From Flavobacterium aeripolare (GTDB lineage: Bacteria > Bacteroidota > Bacteroidia > Flavobacteriales > Flavobacteriaceae), in contig NZ_JABSNL010000001.1 in the NCBI RefSeq assembly GCF_013294025.1, positions 394,060 through 458,059 on the forward strand: DNA of 64,000 bases, in the 5' to 3' direction. The translations under genes and the position numbers were made by a program. Below the pieces are notes generated by a model, which saw only the letters and a program-made list of their open reading frames with translations, made no database searches and was not told the DNA's origin. Shown here in pieces: positions 1 to 9,632 of the stretch. How positions within the stretch are numbered: the stretch's first letter is position 1; the number at the start of each line of letters is the position of its first letter.

Positions 1-63
1 GAAGAATTTACTGTTTTCTTTGAAGATTTACGTGCTCATGTTAGCGACCAAATGAGCAACTAA
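1..63 (+). CDS. C-terminal end of an upstream gene (partial)
   Basis: Frame 1 is open from the first base and ends with a TAA stop at 61-63. It encodes only 20 residues (EEFTVFFEDLRAHVSDQMSN), too few to name a family. The next gene starts 55 bases later, and no TAnnTTTG box is visible between them. This fragment and the first gamma-glutamyltransferase may therefore share a transcript (inference). Confidence 0.5.
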   Translation, partial: EEFTVFFEDLRAHVSDQMSN

Positions 64-118
64 CACAAAATACAACACCTACTAACGACTAACCAGAACA
101 AATAAAAAAACCACCACC

Positions 119-1804
119 ATGAAAATAGTACTCCCCTTATTGTTCATAGCTTTAATTAGCTGTAAAACAATTGCAGTCGCGCAAGCACCCACTGGCTTAG
201 TAACAAATAAAGCGATGGTGGTTTCGGCGCGGGAAGAAGCATCTACGATAGCTGTAGAAATATTGAAAAAAGGTGGTAATGCTTTTGACGCTATGGTTGC
301 CACAGAGTTAGCCTTAGCTGTTTCCTATCCTCAAGCAGGAAATTTAGGAGGAGGTGGTTTCATGGTGTACCGCAAAGCAAATGGTGAAACTGGTGCTCTA
401 GACTATAGAGAGAAAGCTCCACTAGCTGCCTTTAAGAATATGTACCTTGATGCTAATGGAAATGTAATTCCTGGCAAAAGTACAGCAACAGCACTAGCGA
501 TTGGAATTCCGGGAACGATTTCAGGAATGTTTGAAGTACATGATAAAATGGGGAAACTACCAATGGCAAAAATCCTAGAACCTATCATAGCTTTAGCAGA
601 AAGAGGCGTTATAATTACAGCAAATCAAGCAAACAGTTTAACTGATTATCGAGCTACATTTATAAAGGCTAATGGAAAAGAAAGTTTATTTTCGAAAGTA
701 TATGCTGTAGGAGACACCATAAAATATCCTGCTCTTGCTAGAACTTTAAGACGAATTGCTCAAAACGGAAGAGACGAATTCTATAAAGGGGAAACAGCTC
801 AAAAATTAGTTGGTTTTCTCGCAGCAAGAGGTGGTAACATGACCTTAGAAGATTTAAATAAATATAACGCCAAGTGGAGAAAACCACTCACTTTTAAATA
901 CAAAGATTTAAAAATCACCTCAATGTCACCACCTAGTAGTGGCGGTATTTGTTTGAACCAAATTATGAAAATGATCGAACCTTATGATCTCGCTTCCATG
1001 GGGCATAACAGTACCCAAACAATTCAAGTAATTACTGAGGCAGAGAGGAGAGCTTATGCTGATCGCAATTTCTATTTAGGTGATCCAGATTTTGTAAAAC
1101 TTCCTATAAAAGAATTACTGGATTCAACCTATATTAAAAATCGAATGAGCGATTTTACATTTGAAAAGGCAACAAAATCATCAGCAATTGCAGCAGGCAA
1201 AATTTCAGGTTATGAGAGCAAGCAAACAACCCACTATTCTATTGTAGATGCTGAGGGTAATGCCGTTTCAGTAACCACTACATTAAATGACAATTACGGT
1301 TCAAAGATCTACTGTGATGAATTAGGTTTTTTTCTAAACAACCAAATGGATGATTTTAGTGCTAAGCCGGGTGTGCCTAATCTATATGGACTCACAGGTA
1401 ACGAGGCAAACAGTATCGCTCCAGAGAAACGCATGCTGAGTTCGATGACACCAACAATTGTCGAAAAAAACGGTGCGTTATTTATGGTTGTGGGCACACC
1501 AGGCGGATCTACAATTATCACGTCGGTGTTACAAACCATATTAAATGTATATGAATTTGGTATGTCGATGCAAGAAGCCGTCGATGCGCCTCGCTTTCAT
1601 CATCAGTGGTTGCCAGACGAAATCACTTTCGAACCAAATTCCTTTGATGAAAAAACATTGCAAGCCCTTCGAGAAAAAGAGTATCAAATCAACGAAAACA
1701 ATAAAGAAATTATAGGTCAAGTTGACGCAATTCTAGTGCTGCCAAATTCAAAATTAGAAGGTGGTGCCGATAGACGAAATGACAACAAAGCAGTAGGCTT
1801 TTAA
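119..1804 (+). CDS. ggt: Gamma-glutamyltransferase, probable lipoprotein (copy 1)
   Basis: 561 aa. Gamma-glutamyltransferases cleave or transfer the gamma-glutamyl group of glutathione and related compounds. They mature by self-cleavage in front of a catalytic threonine. The N-terminus is hydrophobic and ends in a lipobox-like LISC, which suggests an envelope lipoprotein; a later AVAQ could alternatively be a signal peptidase I site. Family signatures are visible: the nucleophile region TTHYSIVD near residue 376, the SSMTPTIV segment and the glycine-rich GTPGGSTI substrate-binding loop. The length is normal and both subunits are encoded. The next gene is a close paralogue only 22 bases downstream, so the two are almost certainly co-transcribed. 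The family is clear; the physiological substrate is not. Confidence 0.93.
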   Translation: MKIVLPLLFIALISCKTIAVAQAPTGLVTNKAMVVSAREEASTIAVEILKKGGNAFDAMVATELALAVSYPQAGNLGGGGFMVYRKANGETGALDYREKAPLAAFKNMYLDANGNVIPGKSTATALAIGIPGTISGMFEVHDKMGKLPMAKILEPIIALAERGVIITANQANSLTDYRATFIKANGKESLFSKVYAVGDTIKYPALARTLRRIAQNGRDEFYKGETAQKLVGFLAARGGNMTLEDLNKYNAKWRKPLTFKYKDLKITSMSPPSSGGICLNQIMKMIEPYDLASMGHNSTQTIQVITEAERRAYADRNFYLGDPDFVKLPIKELLDSTYIKNRMSDFTFEKATKSSAIAAGKISGYESKQTTHYSIVDAEGNAVSVTTTLNDNYGSKIYCDELGFFLNNQMDDFSAKPGVPNLYGLTGNEANSIAPEKRMLSSMTPTIVEKNGALFMVVGTPGGSTIITSVLQTILNVYEFGMSMQEAVDAPRFHHQWLPDEITFEPNSFDEKTLQALREKEYQINENNKEIIGQVDAILVLPNSKLEGGADRRNDNKAVGF

Positions 1805-1826
1805 TATTCGAAATACATATATTACA

Positions 1827-3521
1827 ATGAAAAAATCTATTGTTTTAGGGCTTAGTGTACTTATATTGAGTTGCAAATCTCAAAATCCCATTGATAATGC
1901 TAGTAAGCAGGGACTAGTTGTTAATAAAGCGATGGTTGTTTCGGCTAGAGTCGAGGCTTCAAAAATAGGAACGCAAATCATGCAAGAAGGTGGAAATGCT
2001 TTTGACGCTATGGTTGCCACTGAATTAGCCTTGGCAGTCGCCTATCCCTATGCAGGAAATTTAGGTGGTGGCGGATTTATGGTGTACCGTAAAGCAGATG
2101 GAAGCTCAGGAACTCTCGATTATAGAGAAAAAGCACCACTTGCAGCTACAAAGGATATGTTTCAAGATAAAGACGGCAACGTGATTCCCGGGAAAAGTAC
2201 GCAAACGGCATTAGCCATAGGCGTACCGGGAACAATTGCAGGAATTTTTGCAGTACACGATAAATTAGGTTCGTTGCCAATAGCTCAAATCTTACAACCT
2301 GTAATTGAATTAGCAGAACGAGGTGTGGTAGTGACAGCAAAGCAAGCAGAACGATTACAGGATTATCACGATGTTTTGAATAAATACAATGGAGCTGCTA
2401 GTGTACTATCAAAAACTTACAAAGAAAAAGATACCATTAAATATCCTGCGCTTGCGAACACATTAAGGAGAATTGTAAAAAATGGGCGAGACGAATTCTA
2501 CAAAGGCGAAACAGCAAAAATATTGACTAGTTATCTAAAAGAGAAAGGCGCCATTATTACCATGGAAGATTTAGCAAGCTACCAAGCTAAATGGCGCGAC
2601 CCACTAGGTTTTAAGTACAAAGATTTGACAATTATTTCTATGGCTCCCCCAAGTAGCGGAGGAATATGCTTGGCTCAAATTTTCGGGATGATTGAACCAT
2701 TTAATTTATCCAAAATGGGACACAACAATCCAGAGTCAATTCAGGTAATTGTTGAAGCAGAGCGCCGTGCCTACGCCGATAGAAATTATTTTCTAGGTGA
2801 CCCTGACTTTGTTAAAATTCCGTTGAAAGAATTGATGGATCCTGCGTACTTAAAAGAGCGAATGGACAGTTTTGATCCTAGCACAGCCACGCTATCAAGT
2901 GATGTAAAACAAGGAGATGTAGCGTATAATGAAAGTATGGAAACAACCCACTACTCTATCGTAGACCAATTTGGAAACGCTGTGTCTGCAACCACTACAC
3001 TGAATGCTGGTTATGGTTCAAAATTTTACTGTGAAGAACTCGGTTTTCTGTTGAATAATGAAATGGATGATTTTAGTTCGAAAGCAGGAGTTCCTAATAT
3101 GTTTGGACTAGTAGGAAATGAAGCCAACAGTATTGCACCTGGAAAACGCATGTTGAGTTCGATGACACCCACAATAGTCGAGAAAAACGGAAAATTATTT
3201 ATGGTTGTTGGTTCGCCAGGAGGATCAACGATTATCACCTCAGTACTACAAACAATATTGAACGTTTACGAGTACGATTACAGCATGCAAGCATCAGTAA
3301 ATGCAGCTCGTTTTCACCATCAGTGGCTGCCTGATTTAATCACATTCGAACCAAATACTTTCAGCACAAATACACTAGAAACATTAAAAAATAAAGGCTA
3401 TCTAATCAATGAAAAAACGACGCCTGTAATTGGAAAAGTAGATGCTGTGTTGGTTTTACCAAATGGACATTTAGAAGGTGGCGCCGATTTTAGGGGAGAC
3501 GATGCGGCTGTAGGTTTCTAA
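1827..3521 (+). CDS. ggt: Gamma-glutamyltransferase lipoprotein (copy 2)
   Basis: 564 aa, co-linear with the preceding gene over its whole length. It keeps the same key segments: TTHYSIVD around the catalytic threonine, SSMTPTIV and GSPGGSTI. The signal sequence ends in a convincing lipobox (LILSC followed by KSQN), so the protein is probably lipid-anchored. The second half of the protein is more strongly conserved between the copies than the signal region and the middle. The pair looks like an old tandem duplication with both copies intact. The two may differ in substrate preference, but the sequence does not show how. Confidence 0.93.
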   Translation: MKKSIVLGLSVLILSCKSQNPIDNASKQGLVVNKAMVVSARVEASKIGTQIMQEGGNAFDAMVATELALAVAYPYAGNLGGGGFMVYRKADGSSGTLDYREKAPLAATKDMFQDKDGNVIPGKSTQTALAIGVPGTIAGIFAVHDKLGSLPIAQILQPVIELAERGVVVTAKQAERLQDYHDVLNKYNGAASVLSKTYKEKDTIKYPALANTLRRIVKNGRDEFYKGETAKILTSYLKEKGAIITMEDLASYQAKWRDPLGFKYKDLTIISMAPPSSGGICLAQIFGMIEPFNLSKMGHNNPESIQVIVEAERRAYADRNYFLGDPDFVKIPLKELMDPAYLKERMDSFDPSTATLSSDVKQGDVAYNESMETTHYSIVDQFGNAVSATTTLNAGYGSKFYCEELGFLLNNEMDDFSSKAGVPNMFGLVGNEANSIAPGKRMLSSMTPTIVEKNGKLFMVVGSPGGSTIITSVLQTILNVYEYDYSMQASVNAARFHHQWLPDLITFEPNTFSTNTLETLKNKGYLINEKTTPVIGKVDAVLVLPNGHLEGGADFRGDDAAVGF

Positions 3522-3556
3522 CTGTAAAAACAACCTAATTAAGATGGTTTTAGGCT

Positions 3557-3604
3557 AAAATATTTAAGAATACGTTTTCGTTAGCATTATTAAATATTTT
3601 GCTC
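3557..3604 (+). terminator. AT-rich hairpin, possible terminator after the ggt pair
   Basis: AAAATATTTAA at 3557-3567 is repeated inverted as TTAAATATTTT at 3590-3600, with a 22-base loop. The stem is almost entirely A/T and no long T-run follows, so termination strength is uncertain. Confidence 0.35.
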
Positions 3605-3673
3605 AAAAGAAGCCTTCAAAAATTTATTTAGGGGATAAAATAATAGTAATTTAGCATTTTCAAACAAAGAATA

Positions 3674-5458
3674 ATGTTCAAAAAAATAAAGTCTAAATTA
3701 GAAGGAATCATTGCTTGGTCACAGTCCATGTTGACTGAAAAGCAATTTATCTTTTTATCTAGTATATTAGTGGGTATCACGTCAGCGTTTGCGGTGATTG
3801 TTTTAAAAACATTTGCACACTGGGTTTTTTCATTTGCGACCTACATCAACGGAATATTAAAGTTAAGTTTTATAAATAGTATTCTTCCTATTGCTGGACT
3901 TGTGCTGACTGTTTTTGTGGTAAAACGTTTTCTAGGAGGTTCTATAGAAAAAGGAACTTCGCAAATTTTATATTCAGTTGCTAAGAAAGCCAGCATTATT
4001 CAAAAGAAACAAATGTATGCTCAAATCTTTACTAGTTCCTTAACGGTAGGTTTGGGAGGATCAGCAGGACTTGAAAGCCCGATTGTGGTTACTGGAGCAG
4101 CCTTTGGGTCAAACTACGCTCAAAAATACAAATTAAGCTATAAAGACCGTACGTTGCTTATTGGTTGTGGAGTAGCAGCCGGAATTGCAGCAGCCTTTAA
4201 CGCTCCCATCGCAGGAGTATTATTTGCGGTAGAATTTCTACTTGTTGATGTAAGTATCTCTGCTTTTACACCTATTATGATTGCTGCAGCGACAGGAGCA
4301 TTAGTATCTGTAATAGCGCTAGACGAAACAATATTATTAAACTTTAGACAACAACAAGTATTCGATTATCATAAAATTCCTTTTTACATATTACTGGGTA
4401 TACTTACCGGTTTTATTTCTATTTATTACACGCGATATTTCCAGCGAACTGAACATTTTTTTCATAAGCTAAAAATGAATCCTTACAAGAAAGCCTTGTT
4501 TGGTGCTGCAATGTTAGCTGTATTAATTTTTATATTTCCAACACTTTTTGGAGAGGGTTATGAAAGTATTAAAGTTTTATCAGATAATAATCCTGGTAAA
4601 ATATTAGAGAATACTTTATTTAGCGAATTCAGAGACAACAATTGGGTATTATTAGCATTTGTAGGTTTGACTATGATGTTAAAAGTTTTTGCGACTGGAA
4701 TTACATTAGGAGCTGGTGGAAATGGAGGTAATTTTGCTCCTTCCCTATTTGTTGGTTCGTACGTGGGTTTTGTTTTTTCGAAATTCATAAACATGACAGG
4801 GCTTACGCATCTACCGGTGAGTAACTTTACTATGATAGGAATGGCAGGTATATTGAGTGGATTGTTTCATGCTCCTCTTACTGCGATATTTCTAATTGCT
4901 GAGATTACTGGCGGGTACAGCCTGATGTTACCTTTAATGTTAGTCTCCTCGATAAGTTTTGCTATATCTAAACGTTTTGAAAAACACTCGATGGATGTTA
5001 AAGAATTAGCTAAAAAAGGCCACGCATTTACAAGCAATAAAGATACCAATGTACTTTCTACACTAGAAACAAGTGCCATTATACAAACAGACTACTTGAC
5101 GCTATCTCCAGACGAAAATTTAGAGAAATTGGTAGATTTGATTTCGCATTCAAACCAAGTGATATTTGCAGTCGTCGATGCTGATAAACATTTAATTGGC
5201 GTGATTCATTTTAACAATATTAGAGAAATCATCTTTAACTCATATCGTGTGAAGTACACCTTAGTTCAAGATATCATGGTAGAACCCGGAGAGGTCGTTT
5301 ATCCTTTTAATAGTATGGAAACGGTAATGAATAAATTTGAGCGATCAAAAATGACATTCCTACCGGTAATTAAGGATGAAATATATTTTGGTTTTATATC
5401 TAAGTCCGTTGCTTTAGAAGCCTATAGAAGTAAGTTAAAAGCTATGACTATAGAATAG
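3674..5458 (+). CDS. ClC-family chloride channel/transporter with CBS domains
   Basis: 594 aa integral membrane protein. ClC proteins conduct chloride or exchange it for protons. The diagnostic selectivity-filter segments are present: GSAGLESP around residue 127, where the glutamate corresponds to the gating glutamate, and GNGGNFAP near residue 355. Many hydrophobic helices fill residues 20-440. The C-terminal 130 residues carry two CBS-like segments, usually nucleotide-sensing regulatory modules. The ATG sits 153 bases after the ggt2 stop. A strong terminator follows, so the gene is probably monocistronic. Whether it is a channel or an antiporter cannot be decided by eye. Confidence 0.93.
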   Translation: MFKKIKSKLEGIIAWSQSMLTEKQFIFLSSILVGITSAFAVIVLKTFAHWVFSFATYINGILKLSFINSILPIAGLVLTVFVVKRFLGGSIEKGTSQILYSVAKKASIIQKKQMYAQIFTSSLTVGLGGSAGLESPIVVTGAAFGSNYAQKYKLSYKDRTLLIGCGVAAGIAAAFNAPIAGVLFAVEFLLVDVSISAFTPIMIAAATGALVSVIALDETILLNFRQQQVFDYHKIPFYILLGILTGFISIYYTRYFQRTEHFFHKLKMNPYKKALFGAAMLAVLIFIFPTLFGEGYESIKVLSDNNPGKILENTLFSEFRDNNWVLLAFVGLTMMLKVFATGITLGAGGNGGNFAPSLFVGSYVGFVFSKFINMTGLTHLPVSNFTMIGMAGILSGLFHAPLTAIFLIAEITGGYSLMLPLMLVSSISFAISKRFEKHSMDVKELAKKGHAFTSNKDTNVLSTLETSAIIQTDYLTLSPDENLEKLVDLISHSNQVIFAVVDADKHLIGVIHFNNIREIIFNSYRVKYTLVQDIMVEPGEVVYPFNSMETVMNKFERSKMTFLPVIKDEIYFGFISKSVALEAYRSKLKAMTIE

Positions 5459-5493
5459 TTTTTATCAGTGATACACTTGTAAAGCACAAAATA

Positions 5494-5525
5494 AAAACAC
5501 TTCTTTCATGGTAGTGTTTTTTTTG
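5494..5525 (+). terminator. Rho-independent terminator after the ClC gene
   Basis: AAAACACT (5494-5501) pairs with AGTGTTTT (5513-5520) across an 11-base loop, and a continuous T-run follows to 5524. Confidence 0.8.
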
Positions 5526-5649
5526 CTATATTTCTAAAATAATAGCACCAAAGTTCGTGTTTGAGGGCACACAAATACCTCAATTTAACCTAAAAATATA
5601 CATTAGAAATTACTGTCCCAATACTGTATTTTCTAATTCCACTAAACCT

Positions 5650-6393
5650 ATGACAATTAAAGCCATAATCGTAGACGACGACTTAAAATCAAGAGAGTTA
5701 ATTCATAACTTTTGTAAAATCTTCAGTGACGATAAAATCACAATTGTAGATTTGTGCAGTTCTGTTGATGAAGCAATCCTATCTATCGATACTAACAAAC
5801 CTGATTTGGTTTTTTTAGATATAGACATGCCACAAAAAAATGGTTTCGAACTAGTTCGCCATTATACGTCAGTTCCATTTGAAATCGTGTTTGTAACTGG
5901 TCATGCTAACGAGTATGTAGAAGCAATCAAGTGCAGTGCCTTAGATTATTTAATGAAACCAATCAATCCCTTAAATATTAAATCGATAATAGATCGATTC
6001 GAACATAAAACTGGGATAAATAGAAATCAAGATAGATTTGAAGTTTTAAAAAACAATTTGAGTTCTAGTAATCAGTCTATAATACTGCCTAATAATGACG
6101 GATTTAAAGTTGTCGTTGTTAGCGAAATCATTTACTGTGAAACGGGTAACGGAAATGGAAAATGTACCATTGAAACAGCTACTGAAACTATTGTTGTTTC
6201 TAAATCGTTGAAAGAGATTTTTCAATTGCTTGCTGATGACACATTCTTAAAAGTGAGTAGTAGCGCAGTTGTAAATAAAAAATTCATAAAGTCATTCCAT
6301 ACCAAAAACAAAAAATTGACGCTCTTAAATGACTATGCAATCACTGTTACAGAGTATAATAAATCAAGCCTAATGGATGCGATTAGTCAGTAA
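5650..6393 (+). CDS. LytTR-type response regulator
   Basis: 247 aa from the ATG at 5650, where the protein begins MTIKAIIVDDD. A longer reading from GTG at 5557 would add 31 residues that do not fit a receiver domain, so I reject it. Residues 1-120 form a receiver domain with the acidic DDD pocket, the phospho-acceptor aspartate in FLDIDMP (about residue 56) and the conserved lysine in MKPINP. The C-terminal 100 residues match a LytTR DNA-binding domain. The gene overlaps the following histidine kinase by 17 bases, so the two form a translationally coupled two-component system. TATATTTC at 5527-5534 is one base away from the -7 consensus. Target genes are unknown. Confidence 0.9.
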   Translation: MTIKAIIVDDDLKSRELIHNFCKIFSDDKITIVDLCSSVDEAILSIDTNKPDLVFLDIDMPQKNGFELVRHYTSVPFEIVFVTGHANEYVEAIKCSALDYLMKPINPLNIKSIIDRFEHKTGINRNQDRFEVLKNNLSSSNQSIILPNNDGFKVVVVSEIIYCETGNGNGKCTIETATETIVVSKSLKEIFQLLADDTFLKVSSSAVVNKKFIKSFHTKNKKLTLLNDYAITVTEYNKSSLMDAISQ

Positions 6394-9364
6394 TTACATT
6401 CTTCTTTTTTTATTGTTGACTACTGCTCTTTCTAGCGCGCAGTACCGTCCTTCAAAAAACTACTCTACCGCCGATGGTTTAGCTAGCAATGCCGTACGAT
6501 CTCTATTTCTTGACAAAAATCACGAACTATGGGTAGGGACAGAGAATGGTATTTCTAAATTTGAAAACGGACACTTTTCATCCCTTGTTTTACCTAAAAT
6601 AATCACCAATAATAGCTGTTGGGATATCGCCCAAGATGCCCAGGGTAATATGTGGTTTGCAACCTATGGCGGCGGTGTTTTTAAATATGATGGAGAAAAA
6701 TACAGCCTCTTTGACAATCGTAAAGGACTACCAGATGACCGCGCTCACAAACTACTTTCTTACAAGAACAAGATCTATGTGGGTACCGAATTAGGAATTG
6801 CTATCATTGATATAAAAACAAATAAACTAGTAGTTCCTAAAGGAAGCATGCCGCATTACGGCGTATTTATAGTAACTGATTTCATGCTATATAAAGATGA
6901 AGTCTACTTCTCTACATCTAATGAAGGTATTTTTAAAGTAGTAATAAAAAATGATATTCCGCGTATTGAGCAAGTATTTGCAGTGGAACATGCGTTCTCA
7001 TTAGGTCTCTATGACGGTCAATTATTTGCGGGAAATAAAGCGACTCTTAATCAATTCGAAATTAAAAATGTACTTGCAAATAAAGCAGCAACTAAAAGTT
7101 TTGGGAATACTACGGTTTGGGATTATGCGATAGACAAGGAAGGCACTTTATATGCAGCAGCCTGGGGCGTATTTGATCAAAGCGGTGGCCTCTACACTAT
7201 AGCCAACAATAAAATGACTGCTATTTCAAAAGAATATGGAATAGATTCTCCCAATATTTTAAACGTAGTCTACAATCCTAAAAATGAGGTTTTATATGTA
7301 GGATCAAAAGACCGCGGAATATATGAAGTACAATTAGGTAGCACTATTGACTACAATCCGTTTGCTAATAAGAAGGTAATAGATTTTGAAATAGTAGCTG
7401 ATCACAAAGTTATAGCACACGAAGATGGGCTTTCCTTTTTAGATGGTTCGAATGTGATTTCGAAAACAATTACTAACGAAACTTTCAAGAAATACGAAGT
7501 AGACTATATCAGCAATGATAAAAACAACGTACCTACACACAAAGAAGGCTACTTTGAATTAGACTATAAAATTCCAGCTACTCAAATTGAATTTTATGAG
7601 TTAATCAAGCACCAGCAATCATTATGGCTAACTAGTAATATAGGTATTTACGAAATTAACTTCGCAGCTGAGATTATCAATTACCTACCCTTACATAGTT
7701 ATAAAATAGAATTTACAAAGGATCACAAATTTATTGAAACAATCCCTTATGCTGGTGTGCGCATTTATGATGACGTATACAATTTAAGAGCAAAACACTA
7801 CTCTGAGTTTGATAAAAATACGCCGTTAAATGTTGTAGGTATATTAAATAACCGAGATAAGGCGTATTTTATATCCTTGTTTCAAGGGTTGTATACCTAT
7901 GTGAATAAGGAGTGTCAGTCATTATTGAGCGCTAATATATGGAAAGAAGACAAATTAAAATTTATTACTAAAAACCAAGATAGCAACTTAATTATTGCTT
8001 CCGAGCTAGGTGGAGTAACTATTGTAGATGATTCAAAATCTTTTAAAATTCTTCAAAATATTCCAAAAAGCCAGTTGATGGGAAATACCATAAGCTTTCT
8101 AGAATCATATAAAAATTATATTTTGATAGGTACTGATCTGGGGATTAACATTTATCACAATGGCGTCTTACAATTATTTGACAAAGATCAAGGATTGAAA
8201 GATGCAGAAATAACAAGTTCAAAATTATCTGGAAACAGCTTATGGTTGGGTACCAAAAAAGGCTTTTATACTATCAATTTAGATAAATTGACGGCAGATA
8301 AAAGCACTATTTCTAGTATCGAAATAAAAGATATAAAAATAAATTCAGTACCTATTTCGCGAAAATATTTTAAATGGATGCGCTACACTGGAGAAGAGCT
8401 AATTTGCGATTACAACCAGAATACGATTGCAATTGACTTCATGCCAAAAGGCCACTCCTACTCAAATAAATTAAGATTTAGATACCGCTTAAAGGAAAGT
8501 AATCAATGGAGTCCGTACTCTGATAAGCCATTTGTTTATTTATCTTATCTGCCAGCAGACGACTACAAATTAGAAATTGAAGTAACTGATTTGCACTCAG
8601 GGAAAATTAGAAACTTTAAAATTTTAGAGATAAATATCAAGCAGCCATTTTGGGAGACAACATGGTTTATGGCTTTGATTGCCCTAATCACTATCCTAAT
8701 AATTGTATTAATTACTGCCAATATAAAAAAACAAACCAAACAAAAAGCTGCAAATGACCGGGAACTTTCTAAGGCTAAGTTAGAAGCCTTACTAAGTAAG
8801 ATGAATCCCCATTTTACGTTTAACGCCTTAACGAGTATTCAAAGTTTTGTGTTTAACAAAGACGTCATCGACTCCAGCATTTACATAAGTGAAGTTGCCA
8901 ATTTAATGCGACAGACACTAGATAATTCATCCAAACAAACCATCAGTATCGAGGATGAAATTAACTATTTGCAAACCTATATTTTAATAGAGAATAAAAG
9001 ATTTGAGGATCGAATTTTACATAAAATCAGTGTAGATACAGCCTTAGATCAGGAAGAGGTTTCGATCCCAACAATGTTACTGCAACCCTTTATAGAAAAC
9101 ATCTTTAAGCACGCATTTAACGACAAACACTTGAATCCGAAATTTGAAATTACCTTTAAAAAGCTCGGTCAAGAATATGTCCAAATTTCGATTATAGATA
9201 ACGGCTACGGAAAAAAAGAATCTGCAAGCAAACACATATCAAAAGGATTATCTATTGCTAGGGAACGCTTACAAATCATGCAACCTGATAATATTAATCC
9301 AATACAATTAAAATTTGCAGCAACCGGAACTACTGTCGTGATAACATTGTTTCTTGAAAATTAA
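6377..9364 (+). CDS. Sensor histidine kinase with periplasmic beta-propeller (LytS-type kinase core)
   Basis: 995 aa. A signal peptide (about 1-22, ending SSAQ) precedes a long periplasmic region with two-component-regulator propeller repeats, for example HELWVGTENGISKFENG near residue 50 and LWLGTKKGFYTI near 620. A Y_Y_Y-like domain follows at about 690-755. One transmembrane helix lies near 760-785. The cytoplasmic part has the LytS/HisKA_7TM-type phosphorylation motif NPHFTFN near residue 810 and an ATPase N-box PFIENIFKHAF near 905. The kinase is not a hybrid: no receiver or AraC domain follows, and its regulator is the LytTR protein encoded just upstream. In Bacteroidetes such propellers often sense polysaccharide fragments, but no carbohydrate-utilisation genes adjoin it, so the signal is unknown. 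Confidence 0.92.
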   Translation: MRLVSNYILLFLLLTTALSSAQYRPSKNYSTADGLASNAVRSLFLDKNHELWVGTENGISKFENGHFSSLVLPKIITNNSCWDIAQDAQGNMWFATYGGGVFKYDGEKYSLFDNRKGLPDDRAHKLLSYKNKIYVGTELGIAIIDIKTNKLVVPKGSMPHYGVFIVTDFMLYKDEVYFSTSNEGIFKVVIKNDIPRIEQVFAVEHAFSLGLYDGQLFAGNKATLNQFEIKNVLANKAATKSFGNTTVWDYAIDKEGTLYAAAWGVFDQSGGLYTIANNKMTAISKEYGIDSPNILNVVYNPKNEVLYVGSKDRGIYEVQLGSTIDYNPFANKKVIDFEIVADHKVIAHEDGLSFLDGSNVISKTITNETFKKYEVDYISNDKNNVPTHKEGYFELDYKIPATQIEFYELIKHQQSLWLTSNIGIYEINFAAEIINYLPLHSYKIEFTKDHKFIETIPYAGVRIYDDVYNLRAKHYSEFDKNTPLNVVGILNNRDKAYFISLFQGLYTYVNKECQSLLSANIWKEDKLKFITKNQDSNLIIASELGGVTIVDDSKSFKILQNIPKSQLMGNTISFLESYKNYILIGTDLGINIYHNGVLQLFDKDQGLKDAEITSSKLSGNSLWLGTKKGFYTINLDKLTADKSTISSIEIKDIKINSVPISRKYFKWMRYTGEELICDYNQNTIAIDFMPKGHSYSNKLRFRYRLKESNQWSPYSDKPFVYLSYLPADDYKLEIEVTDLHSGKIRNFKILEINIKQPFWETTWFMALIALITILIIVLITANIKKQTKQKAANDRELSKAKLEALLSKMNPHFTFNALTSIQSFVFNKDVIDSSIYISEVANLMRQTLDNSSKQTISIEDEINYLQTYILIENKRFEDRILHKISVDTALDQEEVSIPTMLLQPFIENIFKHAFNDKHLNPKFEITFKKLGQEYVQISIIDNGYGKKESASKHISKGLSIARERLQIMQPDNINPIQLKFAATGTTVVITLFLEN

Positions 9365-9403
9365 AATTAAATTATAGCGCAGAATATTACTGATATAGCA
9401 TAG

Positions 9404-9434
9404 AAACCCCAAATTACGATTTGGGGTTTTTTAT
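9404..9434 (+). terminator. Rho-independent terminator after the LytTR/kinase operon
   Basis: AAACCCCAAAT (9404-9414) pairs with ATTTGGGGTTT (9419-9429) around a four-base loop and is followed by a T-rich run. Confidence 0.88.
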
Positions 9435-9632
9435 TGTTTTATAAATTTTTAATTTCGACTTTAAATCCCCAAACATTTTTAGATACAGTGCCCTTAATGG
9501 TTTGCTTTGTCATCTAAATCACACAAGAAAAAATAAGCTGATTTGTAAACATGATTTACATCTTTTAAGATTTTGCCATTATAGCAAGATGAATTTAAAA
9601 ACATATAACCAAACTAAATTTTACATAGTCCC

